Below, piece after piece: positions 1 to 5,529 of a stretch of 10,586 bases of DNA (its first letter is position 1; every line of letters begins with the position of its first letter). A program made the translations under genes and the position numbers. The stretch spans positions 1-10,586 of the forward strand of contig JAQGGV010000042.1 of the NCBI GenBank assembly GCA_028289185.1, read 5' to 3'. The stretch is from Candidatus Saccharimonadota bacterium (GTDB lineage: Bacteria > Patescibacteriota > Saccharimonadia > Saccharimonadales > Saccharimonadaceae). The notes under the pieces are model-generated. The model saw nothing but the letters and a program-made list of their open reading frames with translations, searched no databases and was not told the DNA's origin.

Positions 1-1
1 C

Positions 2-661
2 AAGAATCCGTTCGACTACGGTTTTCACGTTATTACCACGACGACGCACAAGACGCTCCGTGGACCGCGTGGTGGCCTGATCCTGTCGCGAGGAACCGTT
101 GGTAACCCGCTCAAAGCACCCGAGAAAACGCTCGAAAACATCCCAACGCTGATTGACCGCTCAATCTTCCCTGGCATGCAGGGCGGTCCGCATATGCATG
201 TCATTGCGGCCAAGGCCGTCGCGTTTGGCGAAGCACTCGACCCATCATTCAAAGATTATGCAGCCCAAATCGTCAAAAACGCCGCTGTTCTGGCGGATGA
301 ACTGCAAAAACGTGATTTCGTACTGATCACCGGTGGCACCAGCAATCACCTGATACTCGCCGACGTACACAAATCGTTTGGCATTGATGGCAAGATTGCC
401 GAGGAAGCGTTGGACAAAATTGGGCTGACTCTGAACAAAAACGCCGTTGCCGACGACACATTGCCACCATTCCGACCAAGCGGTATCCGTTTGGGCACAC
501 CGGCCATTACGACACGTGGTTTGCGTGAGGAGCATATGGCGCAAATTGCCGAGTGGATGAAACAAGCCATCGACAATCGAGACGATGCTGATGTCCTTGC
601 CACACTGCGTGGTGAAGTAAAAGCTTTTGCCTTGCAGTACCCTTTGCCAAGCGACAAGTAA
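2..661 (+). CDS. glyA: serine hydroxymethyltransferase, C-terminal part (5' end outside window)
   Basis: The enzyme is a cytoplasmic PLP-dependent protein that interconverts serine plus tetrahydrofolate with glycine plus 5,10-methylene-THF, supplying one-carbon units. The window opens inside the gene; the frame is open from base 2 and gives 219 residues before TAA. The family hallmark TTTTHKTLRGPRGG is at about residues 12-25 of the visible part, and its lysine is the Schiff-base PLP lysine. It is followed by a FPGMQGGPHMHVIAAKAVAF block, equivalent to the FPGxQGGPxxHxIAxKA signature, and by IRLGTPAITTRG near the C-terminus, also typical of GlyA. About half of a roughly 420-residue protein is therefore present. 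An ATG at 176 lies inside the domain and is not the true start. The gene converges with the pilin genes across the hairpin at 673-707. Confidence 0.96.
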   Translation, partial: KNPFDYGFHVITTTTHKTLRGPRGGLILSRGTVGNPLKAPEKTLENIPTLIDRSIFPGMQGGPHMHVIAAKAVAFGEALDPSFKDYAAQIVKNAAVLADELQKRDFVLITGGTSNHLILADVHKSFGIDGKIAEEALDKIGLTLNKNAVADDTLPPFRPSGIRLGTPAITTRGLREEHMAQIAEWMKQAIDNRDDADVLATLRGEVKAFALQYPLPSDK

Positions 662-672
662 ATAATCGAACC

Positions 673-707
673 AAATCAAAAAGGACCACATGGGTCCTTT
701 TTGATTT
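673..707. terminator. bidirectional intrinsic terminator between glyA and pilin 1
   Basis: A perfect 15-bp inverted repeat (AAATCAAAAAGGACC at 673-687, complement at 693-707) has a 5-nt loop. The A-run in one arm becomes a T-run in the other, so a GGACC/GGTCC core is followed by T5 on either strand. It starts 11 nt after the glyA stop and ends 14 nt before the pilin 1 stop, as expected of a shared terminator for convergent genes. Confidence 0.88.
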
Positions 708-721
708 GCAGCTAGGTTACT

Positions 722-1195
722 CTAGGTTGCTAGTGAGTATGTCGTACATGCAGTACCATTGGTACCGCCGCTAATTTGCGCACTACCGATAGCTGGGAGT
801 GAATTGTTTGGATAGCTCCAATAGGTGACTCGATAACCTGTTGCTGCCGCTGGTGCAGTACAAACTTCCAGCTGGATTGTTGTTTTACCATTTGCAGATG
901 TTGGCGTACCGATTGTCAGGCCGCTACCTTGGAGCGCAGCTGATTGTACGGTGTTAAGCGCTGTTGTCGCTGCAGTACCTGGGTATGCACCGTTAAATGC
1001 GTTGTATGCTTCAAGTTTCTTTTGTAGTGTGACTGCCGCTGCTTTTGCCGCACTGTCATTTGCACTTGTCGTTACACCGTTGTAGGCAACGATGATAATC
1101 GCGGCCAAAATACCGATGACGATGATGACGATCAAGAGCTCGACGATTGTAAAACCTTGTTCGTTCTTCATCTTTTTGATGCTAGAAAGACTCAT
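722..1195 (-). CDS. type IV major-pilin-like prepilin (pilin 1)
   Basis: Predicted prepilin of 157 aa. A short basic leader (residues 1-14, ending NEQG) is followed by FTIVELLIVIIVIGILAAII, the class III signal: a prepilin peptidase would cut G14/F15, and Glu19 is the +5 glutamate needed for assembly. Residues 15-37 form the hydrophobic helix. The small Ala/Thr/Gly-rich head domain has two cysteines, in EVCTAP and GTACTTY, that probably close a C-terminal disulfide loop as in other pilins. The mature part is 143 aa. The start at 1195 has only a weak AAGGGG 11 nt upstream; an internal Met9 (leader MKNEQG) is a plausible alternative. The gene lies 73 bp downstream of its paralogue and may be co-transcribed with it. 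No pilus assembly genes are in the window, so whether it is the major subunit is unknown. Confidence 0.88.
   Translation of the reverse strand: MSLSSIKKMKNEQGFTIVELLIVIIVIGILAAIIIVAYNGVTTSANDSAAKAAAVTLQKKLEAYNAFNGAYPGTAATTALNTVQSAALQGSGLTIGTPTSANGKTTIQLEVCTAPAAATGYRVTYWSYPNNSLPAIGSAQISGGTNGTACTTYSLAT
1083..1159. repeat. 77-bp exact direct repeat, copy in pilin 1
   Basis: Identical base for base to 1630-1706. It encodes the cleavage site and most of the hydrophobic helix of the pilin. Identity drops just outside the block. Confidence 0.9.
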
Positions 1196-1268
1196 TATAA
1201 TTGATGCCCCTTATTAAATGTTATCTATGACGTAAGTGTACTAAACCATTAGCACGTTGTAAATAGGA

Positions 1269-1796
1269 TTATGTCGCTACTGTATAAGTGGTACAAGCAG
1301 TACTGTTAGTGCCACCGCTAATTTGTTGGCTACCAATAGCTGGTAGTGAGTTGTTAGGGTAGCTCCAGTAAGTAATACGATAACCTGTTGCTGCCGCTGG
1401 TGCAGTACAAACTTCCAAACGGATGGTCGTTTTACCAGTTGCAGAGGTCGGCGTACCAATTGCCAGGCCGCTACCAAGCAGCGCTGCTGACTGAACGGTG
1501 TTCAGTGCGGTTGTTGCTGCCGCTGGTGGGTATGCACCCTGAAAGGCGTTGTATGCCTCAAGTTTCTTTTGTAGTGTGACGGCACCGGCCTTGGCTGCGC
1601 TGTCGTTGGCGGAGGTCGTTACACCGTTATAGGCAACGATGATAATCGCGGCCAAAATACCGATGACGATGATGACGATCAAGAGCTCGACGATTGTAAA
1701 ACCTTGCTGCCGCCCCGCTATCGGTACCATGACACGGAAGTTATGAATAAAGTTTAAATACGAGTTTGTTACGTTGGCCCACAGTCGATTGATCAT
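1269..1796 (-). CDS. type IV major-pilin-like prepilin (pilin 2)
   Basis: Predicted prepilin of 175 aa and close paralogue of pilin 1: the mature parts are the same length (143 aa) with about 13 differences by eye. The leader is unrelated and unusually long, 32 residues ending GRQQG before FTIVELL. Cleavage would fall at G32/F33, with Glu37 as the +5 glutamate. The same two C-terminal cysteines are present. The start at 1796 is supported by AGGA 7 nt upstream and a good promoter; Met23 would give a more usual short leader but has no ribosome binding site. The gene follows murB on the same strand, but its own promoter suggests independent expression. Confidence 0.88.
   Translation of the reverse strand: MINRLWANVTNSYLNFIHNFRVMVPIAGRQQGFTIVELLIVIIVIGILAAIIIVAYNGVTTSANDSAAKAGAVTLQKKLEAYNAFQGAYPPAAATTALNTVQSAALLGSGLAIGTPTSATGKTTIRLEVCTAPAAATGYRITYWSYPNNSLPAIGSQQISGGTNSTACTTYTVAT
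1630..1706. repeat. 77-bp exact direct repeat, copy in pilin 2
   Basis: Second copy of the block at 1083-1159, 547 bp away. Complete identity even at synonymous positions, next to clearly diverged sequence, suggests recent duplication or gene conversion. Confidence 0.9.
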
Positions 1797-1803
1797 TCGA
1801 TAT

Positions 1804-1858
1804 TCCTATAACGTGTAAATAGTAGCTTTATAATAGTCAATCTTACGTTCAGATGCAA
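1804..1858 (-). promoter_or_regulatory. promoter and RBS of pilin 2
   Basis: On the minus strand, TTGCAT (1858-1853) and TATTAT (1835-1830) are separated by exactly 17 bp. AGGA (1807-1804) follows, 7 nt before the ATG at 1796. This gives a 5' UTR of roughly 27 nt. The promoter lies just after the murB stop. Confidence 0.65.
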
Positions 1859-1869
1859 CAGGCTTATGC

Positions 1870-2904
1870 TTATGACACTGGTTGGTCGAGTTCGAGCGGC
1901 TCTTGTTCCAGTACGATTTGGAAGTTATCACGAACGGTTGTGATGATTTGCTCGCGAGCGGCAGCCAGATCGGCGTAGCTGGTGGCTGATTCGTTTATTA
2001 GGACTACGGCGTTTTTGTCGTGAACCTTCATGCCGTGCAGCACTTCACCCTTTAGGTCAGATGCTTCAATCAGCCAGCCGGCAGGAATTTTGAATTTGCC
2101 GTTCCCCTGATCAAAGGCTAAAACATCAGAGTTACTCTGACGAATGGATTCAACCTGCCAACTTTCGACAATTGCATTTTTAAAGAATGAGCCGGCATTT
2201 GGCCATTTGGTAGGATCGGGAAGTTTGTCGGCACGAATTGCCAGTACATTTTCGCGGATAGTTTGTGGCGTGAAAGCAGTGATATGTAGTTCGTCGAAGC
2301 GCTTTTGCAGACTTTCATAAAAAGGTGGTTCGGGCAGTTTTTTGTAGAGTTTAAGAGTAATTGTCGTGATTGCATAGCGGCCCTGGGCATTGCCACGAAA
2401 GATACTGTGCCGGTACGAAAAGCTGCAATCCTCCCATGAAAGTGTGACGAACGCGTCAGTCTGGGTGTCGTAGGCATCGAGTGAAATGAACGTGTTGGCG
2501 AGTTCCTGGCCATAGGCGCCGATATTTTGGACGGGGGCCGCGCCGACCGTGCCAGGTATGCCGGACATGGCTTCGATACCCGACAGGTTCAAGTCAACCG
2601 AGTATTTGACCAAATCATCCCAGATTTCACCGCCACCAGCCTGAAGTGTTGTCGATTCGTGGTCATCGACAATGGCCTTTATGCCGGGGATTTTGTTGTG
2701 GACGATGACACCGTTAAAGCCTTCGTCGTGCGCAATTGTGTTGCTGCCACTACCGATTATGTAGACCTGTTGACCCAATTTTTTGGCATTTTGGTAGGCC
2801 TGGCGCAGCTCTTCGCGGGTGGTCACATCGACGACATAGTTGGCATTGCCACCGATTTTCATGGTCGTCAACGTCGAGAGTGGGATGTTTGTTTGGACAT
2901 TCAT
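1870..2904 (-). CDS. murB: UDP-N-acetylenolpyruvoylglucosamine reductase, type I
   Basis: FAD/NADPH-dependent cytoplasmic enzyme that reduces UDP-GlcNAc-enolpyruvate to UDP-MurNAc, the second committed step of peptidoglycan synthesis. The 344 aa match the length of type I MurB. The FAD-binding part shows VYIIGSGSNTIAHDEGFNGVIV (about 48-69) and SGIEAMSGIPGTVGAAPVQNIGAYGQE (108-134). SYRHSIF (163-169) carries Arg165, corresponding to catalytic Arg159 of E. coli. NAGSFFKN (236-243) carries Ser239, the proton donor (Ser229 in E. coli), and a glutamate in VLEQEPLEL (Glu333 or Glu335) fits catalytic Glu325. The region between these motifs (KKLPEPPFYESL to IRADKLPDP) is typical of type I. The start is well fixed by a -10 box just upstream, giving a nearly leaderless mRNA. 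Confidence 0.96.
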   Translation of the reverse strand: MNVQTNIPLSTLTTMKIGGNANYVVDVTTREELRQAYQNAKKLGQQVYIIGSGSNTIAHDEGFNGVIVHNKIPGIKAIVDDHESTTLQAGGGEIWDDLVKYSVDLNLSGIEAMSGIPGTVGAAPVQNIGAYGQELANTFISLDAYDTQTDAFVTLSWEDCSFSYRHSIFRGNAQGRYAITTITLKLYKKLPEPPFYESLQKRFDELHITAFTPQTIRENVLAIRADKLPDPTKWPNAGSFFKNAIVESWQVESIRQSNSDVLAFDQGNGKFKIPAGWLIEASDLKGEVLHGMKVHDKNAVVLINESATSYADLAAAREQIITTVRDNFQIVLEQEPLELDQPVS

Positions 2905-2914
2905 TTGTAGGTTA

Positions 2915-2920
2915 ATTATA
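2915..2920 (-). promoter_or_regulatory. -10 box of murB, near-leaderless transcript
   Basis: A consensus TATAAT on the minus strand ends 10 nt before the murB ATG, so transcription should start only 3-4 nt before it. No Shine-Dalgarno sequence is present. A clear -35 at 17 bp was not found; TTGTAC lies 20 bp upstream. Confidence 0.6.
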
Positions 2921-2938
2921 GCCTACAACAGGGATAAA

Positions 2939-2947
2939 TGGTACAAT
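2939..2947 (+). promoter_or_regulatory. extended -10 promoter for the tRNA-Arg transcript (candidate)
   Basis: TGGTACAAT fits an extended -10 (TGn plus TACAAT) without a recognisable -35. Transcription would start near 2954, at a small hairpin (GTGCA 2957-2961 with TGCAC 2967-2971). It would then read through the tRNA-like relic into tRNA-Arg. No better promoter was found closer to the tRNA. Confidence 0.4.
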
Positions 2948-2979
2948 ACTACAGTTGTGCATGCTGTGCACTACCGTGC

Positions 2980-3052
2980 GCACCCGTAGTTCAGTGCCTC
3001 GACAGCTTGTCTGGCGAAAAATAGAAATGAGAGCATGCTCTAATCCGGGTAG
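2980..3052 (+). pseudogene. degraded tRNA-Arg-like copy
   Basis: Three blocks of the intact tRNA-Arg recur here in order: GCACCCGTAGtTCAGTG (2980-2996, one mismatch), AGAGCAT (3030-3036) and AATCC..CGGGT (3042-3050, lacking three bases). The span is 73 nt, tRNA-sized, and 5 of 7 acceptor pairs (ACCCG/CGGGT) remain. No anticodon arm or T-loop can be formed; the middle instead holds GACA/TGTC and AGAG/CTCT hairpins. It is best read as a decayed duplicate, although a functional tRNA-like leader structure cannot be excluded. Confidence 0.45.
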
Positions 3053-3101
3053 AGTAAAATGTCCTCAGTACATTACAATTGTCCAAGTAGACACATTATA
3101 T

Positions 3102-3178
3102 GCACCCGTAGCTCAGTGGATTAGAGCATCTGTCTTCGGAACAGAGGGCCGTAGGTTCGAATCCTTCCGGGTGTACCA
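3102..3178 (+). tRNA. tRNA-Arg(TCG)
   Basis: A complete 77-nt cloverleaf can be drawn. The acceptor is GCACCCG/CGGGTGT (one G-T pair), the D-stem GCTC/GAGC, and the anticodon stem TCTGT/ACAGA with loop CTTCGGA. Anticodon TCG reads CGA and, by wobble, other CGN codons. The discriminator is A and CCA is encoded (3176-3178). The T-arm GTAGG-TTCGAAT-CCTTC contains a T-T mismatch at the second pair, which is unusual. The gene is flanked by partial copies of itself. Confidence 0.93.
3161..3174. repeat. 14-bp tRNA 3'-end repeat, copy inside tRNA-Arg
   Basis: ATCCTTCCGGGTGT, the 3' T-arm and acceptor strand of tRNA-Arg, is repeated exactly at 3332-3345, 171 bp downstream. The geometry resembles the attL/attR cores left by integration at tRNA 3' ends. 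Confidence 0.7.
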
Positions 3179-3216
3179 AGCAAATCGCCTCACTTCTGTG
3201 GGGCGTTTTGCTTGGT
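3175..3216 (+). terminator. hairpin enclosing the CCA end of tRNA-Arg
   Basis: ACCAAGCAAA (3175-3184) pairs perfectly with TTTGCTTGGT (3207-3216), with an inner CGCC/GGCG extension. It starts at the discriminator base, so the tRNA CCA is in the stem. No T-run follows the hairpin, so it may be a weak terminator or a processing signal. Confidence 0.5.
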
Positions 3217-3331
3217 AGAGCGCTGAAAGCGTTCGAGAACCGTCGAGGTTCGGCATAGTGAGAAAAGAAAACAAAACAAAAAGTTCTTTTCGTCCCTTTT
3301 CGAACGGAGGAACGAAACAAAGTGGAGCGAT
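3217..3331 (+). other. hairpin-rich non-coding segment between tRNA-Arg and its 3' fragment
   Basis: No credible gene. Potential hairpins include CGCT/AGCG (3221-3231), GAACC/GGTTC (3237-3251) and a longer one joining TTTCGT (3288-3293) with ACGAAA (3312-3317). An A-rich stretch lies at 3261-3282. It could be the residue of a small element, or a structured RNA made with the tRNA. Neither is established. Confidence 0.35.
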
Positions 3332-3345
3332 ATCCTTCCGGGTGT
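3332..3345. repeat. 14-bp tRNA 3'-end repeat, downstream copy
   Basis: Exact copy of 3161-3174 (ATCCTTCCGGGTGT) without the rest of the tRNA. It directly precedes the -10 box of the membrane protein gene. Confidence 0.7.
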
Positions 3346-3351
3346 TATTAT
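3346..3351 (+). promoter_or_regulatory. -10 box of the membrane protein gene, leaderless
   Basis: TATTAT is followed by 6 nt and then ATG at 3358, so the predicted transcript starts at or next to the A of the start codon. The possible -35, TGGAGC (3323-3328), is weak but lies at 17 bp. Confidence 0.5.
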
Positions 3352-3357
3352 GAATCC

Positions 3358-4587
3358 ATGAAAAGCACAGGCAGTAATAAAAAACAAAGGTTTATCCTCG
3401 TTCTCATATTTGCTTTGTCGATTCAATTTTCGACTCTAGTAGTACCGACGACACACGCCGTCATTGGGTCATGTAGCACCACGAACGATAATGACATCGA
3501 TAACCTGTGGTTCGCTGCGGATGTAAAAATTACGAATCCTCTTGAAGATGTTCTAAGTACTCATCTCTTTAGTGAAGCAACCGTCGTACAATTTACGGAT
3601 AAGGGTCTTAAATCTGATCTGTATATTGGCTCAAAAGATATGGATGGTAAGTATCCGGGCTACACTACGGAGCAAACGAATGATAGGCCACTGGACTCTG
3701 TCATTGGACATGATTATGAGCCGAATGTCTTGATTTCAGAGGGCGGGACTCTGGCAAAAGGAACTTACTTCTTTAGGGGTGGGTGGGTGAGGGCGTCCCA
3801 GACAATTCCTCTAAATACTGTGCTGGATAGTACCGACCATTACTCGCCAAAGCAACAGTCTGGGCTCGTGGCTCGCCCTGCGTATGTAACCGCTCCAGCC
3901 CCTGACCATCAAACAATGTATGCATTTTATGAGGGCAAAATGTACAATATCGACCTCGATATTACCTATTCGCTTAATCCATATTACAAGGCGCCTCAGG
4001 CGAATAATTGCAATTCGGCAATAGTTGGAGATGCCTTTCCTACGAAGGCCGTGAACCAACCTGGGCCTGTAAACTTGTTCTTTCTTGCAATTTGGGCATT
4101 GATGCTTGCAATTGTGTTTGGCGGATATCGAATATATAAATCTAAAAAAACTAGTTATAAAAAGAATGGACAACGTACTAAGCCAACGAATAAAAATGTA
4201 CGTTTGGTCGGCACGGGGAAGCGCACGATAGGGGGTAAAAGTAGCATAAAAATACCAACACCAGCAGCTTGGCTTGTGCTCACCATATCGCTAATCGTAC
4301 TTACACTTATAATGAGCGCGAATTCAGATACTTTCGGGCCATACATTCCAAAGATTTGTTTTACCAATCCTGGAATCAATTCAACGGTACACAGCTCTTC
4401 ATCGACCAATTTAGCTATTGGGGTTAGCGCGTCCGCAAATATCGATAGCAACTGTAGTATGGTTGTAGATTGGCGGCAAATCTTTAGTACTAATAGTGTA
4501 ATTGTAGTTACTCTGATTGTGATTGCCATCACGATGATTGGAATATTTATAAAGCTCTCGAGATTAGTAGAAAAAAAGAACAAATAA
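3358..4587 (+). CDS. four-helix membrane protein of unknown function
   Basis: 409 aa, not recognised as a known family. Residues 1-34 look like a signal peptide or anchor (basic start, hydrophobic 12-29, then a THA/V cleavage-like site). A polar segment of about 200 residues with two cysteines (39, 218) is probably outside the cell. Helix 238-260 leads into a strongly basic Lys/Arg-rich loop (261-298), presumably cytoplasmic. Helix 303-321, a second outer loop with Cys334 and Cys366, and helix 379-399 end in a basic tail. The frame opens upstream at 3322, but ATG 3358 fits the signal peptide and a leaderless promoter. Base use seems more A/T-rich than in flanking genes, and the gene begins just after the tRNA 3' fragment, so horizontal acquisition is possible. 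It is followed after 4 bp by a phosphatase-like gene, so the two probably form an operon. Confidence 0.8.
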   Translation: MKSTGSNKKQRFILVLIFALSIQFSTLVVPTTHAVIGSCSTTNDNDIDNLWFAADVKITNPLEDVLSTHLFSEATVVQFTDKGLKSDLYIGSKDMDGKYPGYTTEQTNDRPLDSVIGHDYEPNVLISEGGTLAKGTYFFRGGWVRASQTIPLNTVLDSTDHYSPKQQSGLVARPAYVTAPAPDHQTMYAFYEGKMYNIDLDITYSLNPYYKAPQANNCNSAIVGDAFPTKAVNQPGPVNLFFLAIWALMLAIVFGGYRIYKSKKTSYKKNGQRTKPTNKNVRLVGTGKRTIGGKSSIKIPTPAAWLVLTISLIVLTLIMSANSDTFGPYIPKICFTNPGINSTVHSSSSTNLAIGVSASANIDSNCSMVVDWRQIFSTNSVIVVTLIVIAITMIGIFIKLSRLVEKKNK

Positions 4588-4591
4588 AACA

Positions 4592-4999
4592 ATGACAAAA
4601 ATCCTCTTCGTCTGTCGCGGCAACGTCGGTCGCAGTCAAGCTGCTTCCGCGCTCTACAATAGTTTGCACCCTAGTGGATCAGACTCGGCCGGAACCAACC
4701 CGATACATCCGGAACTCACGGTGGGTGAGATATCGAAATCAAAGAATATCGTGACGGTCCTTAAGGAACTAGGTTTGGATATCAGCAATAACGCTCGCCA
4801 GCTTGTAACACCTGAACTGGTTGAATCATATGACAAAGTTATAAACATGGCTGAGCCAGAAACTGTCCCTGCATTTTTGATAAACAATCCAAAAGTTGAA
4901 GTTTGGGATATCGAAGACCCAGCCTACATGGACGTGGATGATACGCGAAAGATTAGAGATCAGATTTTTGCAAAAGTTAAGGATTTAGCGACCACATAA
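4592..4999 (+). CDS. low-molecular-weight tyrosine phosphatase / ArsC-fold protein
   Basis: 135 aa with the LMW-PTP architecture. The N-terminal strand ILFVC leads into the phosphate-binding P-loop C8-RGNVG-R14-S15 (CX5RS), whose Cys would be the nucleophile. A DP pair (Asp109-Pro110, in WDIEDPAY) is placed like the general acid loop. The family removes phosphate from phosphotyrosine or reduces arsenate. The extra resolving cysteines of thioredoxin-coupled arsenate reductases are absent (Cys8 is the only cysteine), so a phosphatase, or a reductase using a small thiol, is more likely. It begins 4 nt after the stop of the membrane protein gene with no clear Shine-Dalgarno, suggesting translational coupling. 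Its stop codon lies inside the left arm of the following hairpin. Confidence 0.82.
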   Translation: MTKILFVCRGNVGRSQAASALYNSLHPSGSDSAGTNPIHPELTVGEISKSKNIVTVLKELGLDISNNARQLVTPELVESYDKVINMAEPETVPAFLINNPKVEVWDIEDPAYMDVDDTRKIRDQIFAKVKDLATT

Positions 5000-5033
5000 A
5001 TAAGACTAGTGAAAACTAGTCTTATTTATGTGG
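4992..5033. terminator. bidirectional hairpin terminator with 19-bp perfect stem
   Basis: CCACATAAATAAGACTAGT (4992-5010) pairs perfectly with 5015-5033 around a GAAA tetraloop. It lies between convergent genes and contains the TAA stop (4997-4999) of the phosphatase-like gene. There is no separate T-run, only A/T-rich stem ends, so its efficiency as an intrinsic terminator is uncertain. Confidence 0.7.
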
Positions 5034-5042
5034 AGTGGATTG

Positions 5043-5408
5043 CTACATCGCTGCAATAACCGTCGCCGGTATAAATGTCCTGATGTGTGTTGACAGCTGA
5101 GCGTCACCGATGAGTGATTTCAGTGATTGCCATGCTGCATTAATCTGCTTTGTGGCGTACTCCTCTTGGACGTTCTCCTTTTCCATGAACTCGTGTAAAA
5201 TATCGCGCCCATCCTCGAGCCCTGCTGGTAGGGCAGTCATGGCGACCTCTTGCAGCTCCTCTGGCAGCTGCTCGGCAAATTCATGCCGCTCGCTAGAACC
5301 AAGCCGCTCTGCGATGGACTCGACCATCAGCTCCATTGATTCCTTCGACTCCGTGCTAGACAGCCCCGAATCTTGTTGCATTTTTTTGATAAGTTCCTTG
5401 TATCCCAT
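5043..5408 (-). CDS. DUF2267-like helical protein
   Basis: 121 aa, acidic and apparently all-helical, with no signal peptide or membrane segment. The order of GYKELIKKMQQDSGLSSTES, a helix ending in IAERLGSSERHEFAEQLPEELQEVA, and a second helical half resembles DUF2267 proteins, in which repeated helices carry a LP..L motif. Function is unknown in this family; DUF2267 proteins are often found near stress genes, but nothing here confirms that role. It has the strongest ribosome binding site in the window. It is divergent from the sedolisin gene and convergent with the phosphatase-like gene. Confidence 0.65.
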   Translation of the reverse strand: MGYKELIKKMQQDSGLSSTESKESMELMVESIAERLGSSERHEFAEQLPEELQEVAMTALPAGLEDGRDILHEFMEKENVQEEYATKQINAAWQSLKSLIGDAQLSTHIRTFIPATVIAAM

Positions 5409-5415
5409 AGAGTAT

Positions 5416-5446
5416 CCTCCCTCTATTACGTTACCGCTTTATTATA
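5416..5446 (-). promoter_or_regulatory. -10 box and strong RBS of the DUF2267-like gene
   Basis: A consensus TATAAT (5446-5441) on the minus strand is followed by GGGAGG (5421-5416), 7 nt before the ATG. This gives a conventional 5' UTR of about 25 nt. No convincing -35 was found. Confidence 0.6.
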
Positions 5447-5494
5447 GGTATGTTTTGGGGAACAGATTGTGATGTATCTTACGCAAAAACTCTA

Positions 5495-5523
5495 TCGACA
5501 CAGGGGACGCATAGTGGTGTAAT
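5495..5523 (+). promoter_or_regulatory. leaderless promoter of the sedolisin gene
   Basis: TCGACA (5495-5500, 5 of 6 consensus) and TGTAAT (5518-5523) are 17 bp apart. Only 6 nt separate the -10 from the ATG at 5530, so the mRNA should begin at or next to the start codon. Confidence 0.65.
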
Positions 5524-5529
5524 GAAAGC

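Noticed and set aside
245..691. Minus-strand open frame of 148 codons opposite glyA
   Set aside because: Antisense to conserved GlyA motifs and crosses the terminator hairpin.
2527..2910. Plus-strand open frame of 127 codons opposite murB
   Set aside because: Shadow of a strongly supported murB; composition and lack of any domain argue against it.
2955..3218. Plus-strand open frame of 87 codons across tRNA-Arg
   Set aside because: Contains the well-known spurious APVAQWIRAS...RRFESF translation of a tRNA gene; no RBS and no family resemblance.
3096..3320. Minus-strand open frame of 74 codons across tRNA-Arg
   Set aside because: Typical antisense-tRNA artefact (EGFEPTAL...CSNPLSYG).
3100..5040. 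Genomic island with an integrase
   Set aside because: Repeat geometry at the tRNA is suggestive, but no integrase, transposase or second distant att copy can be seen, so only the local repeats are reported.
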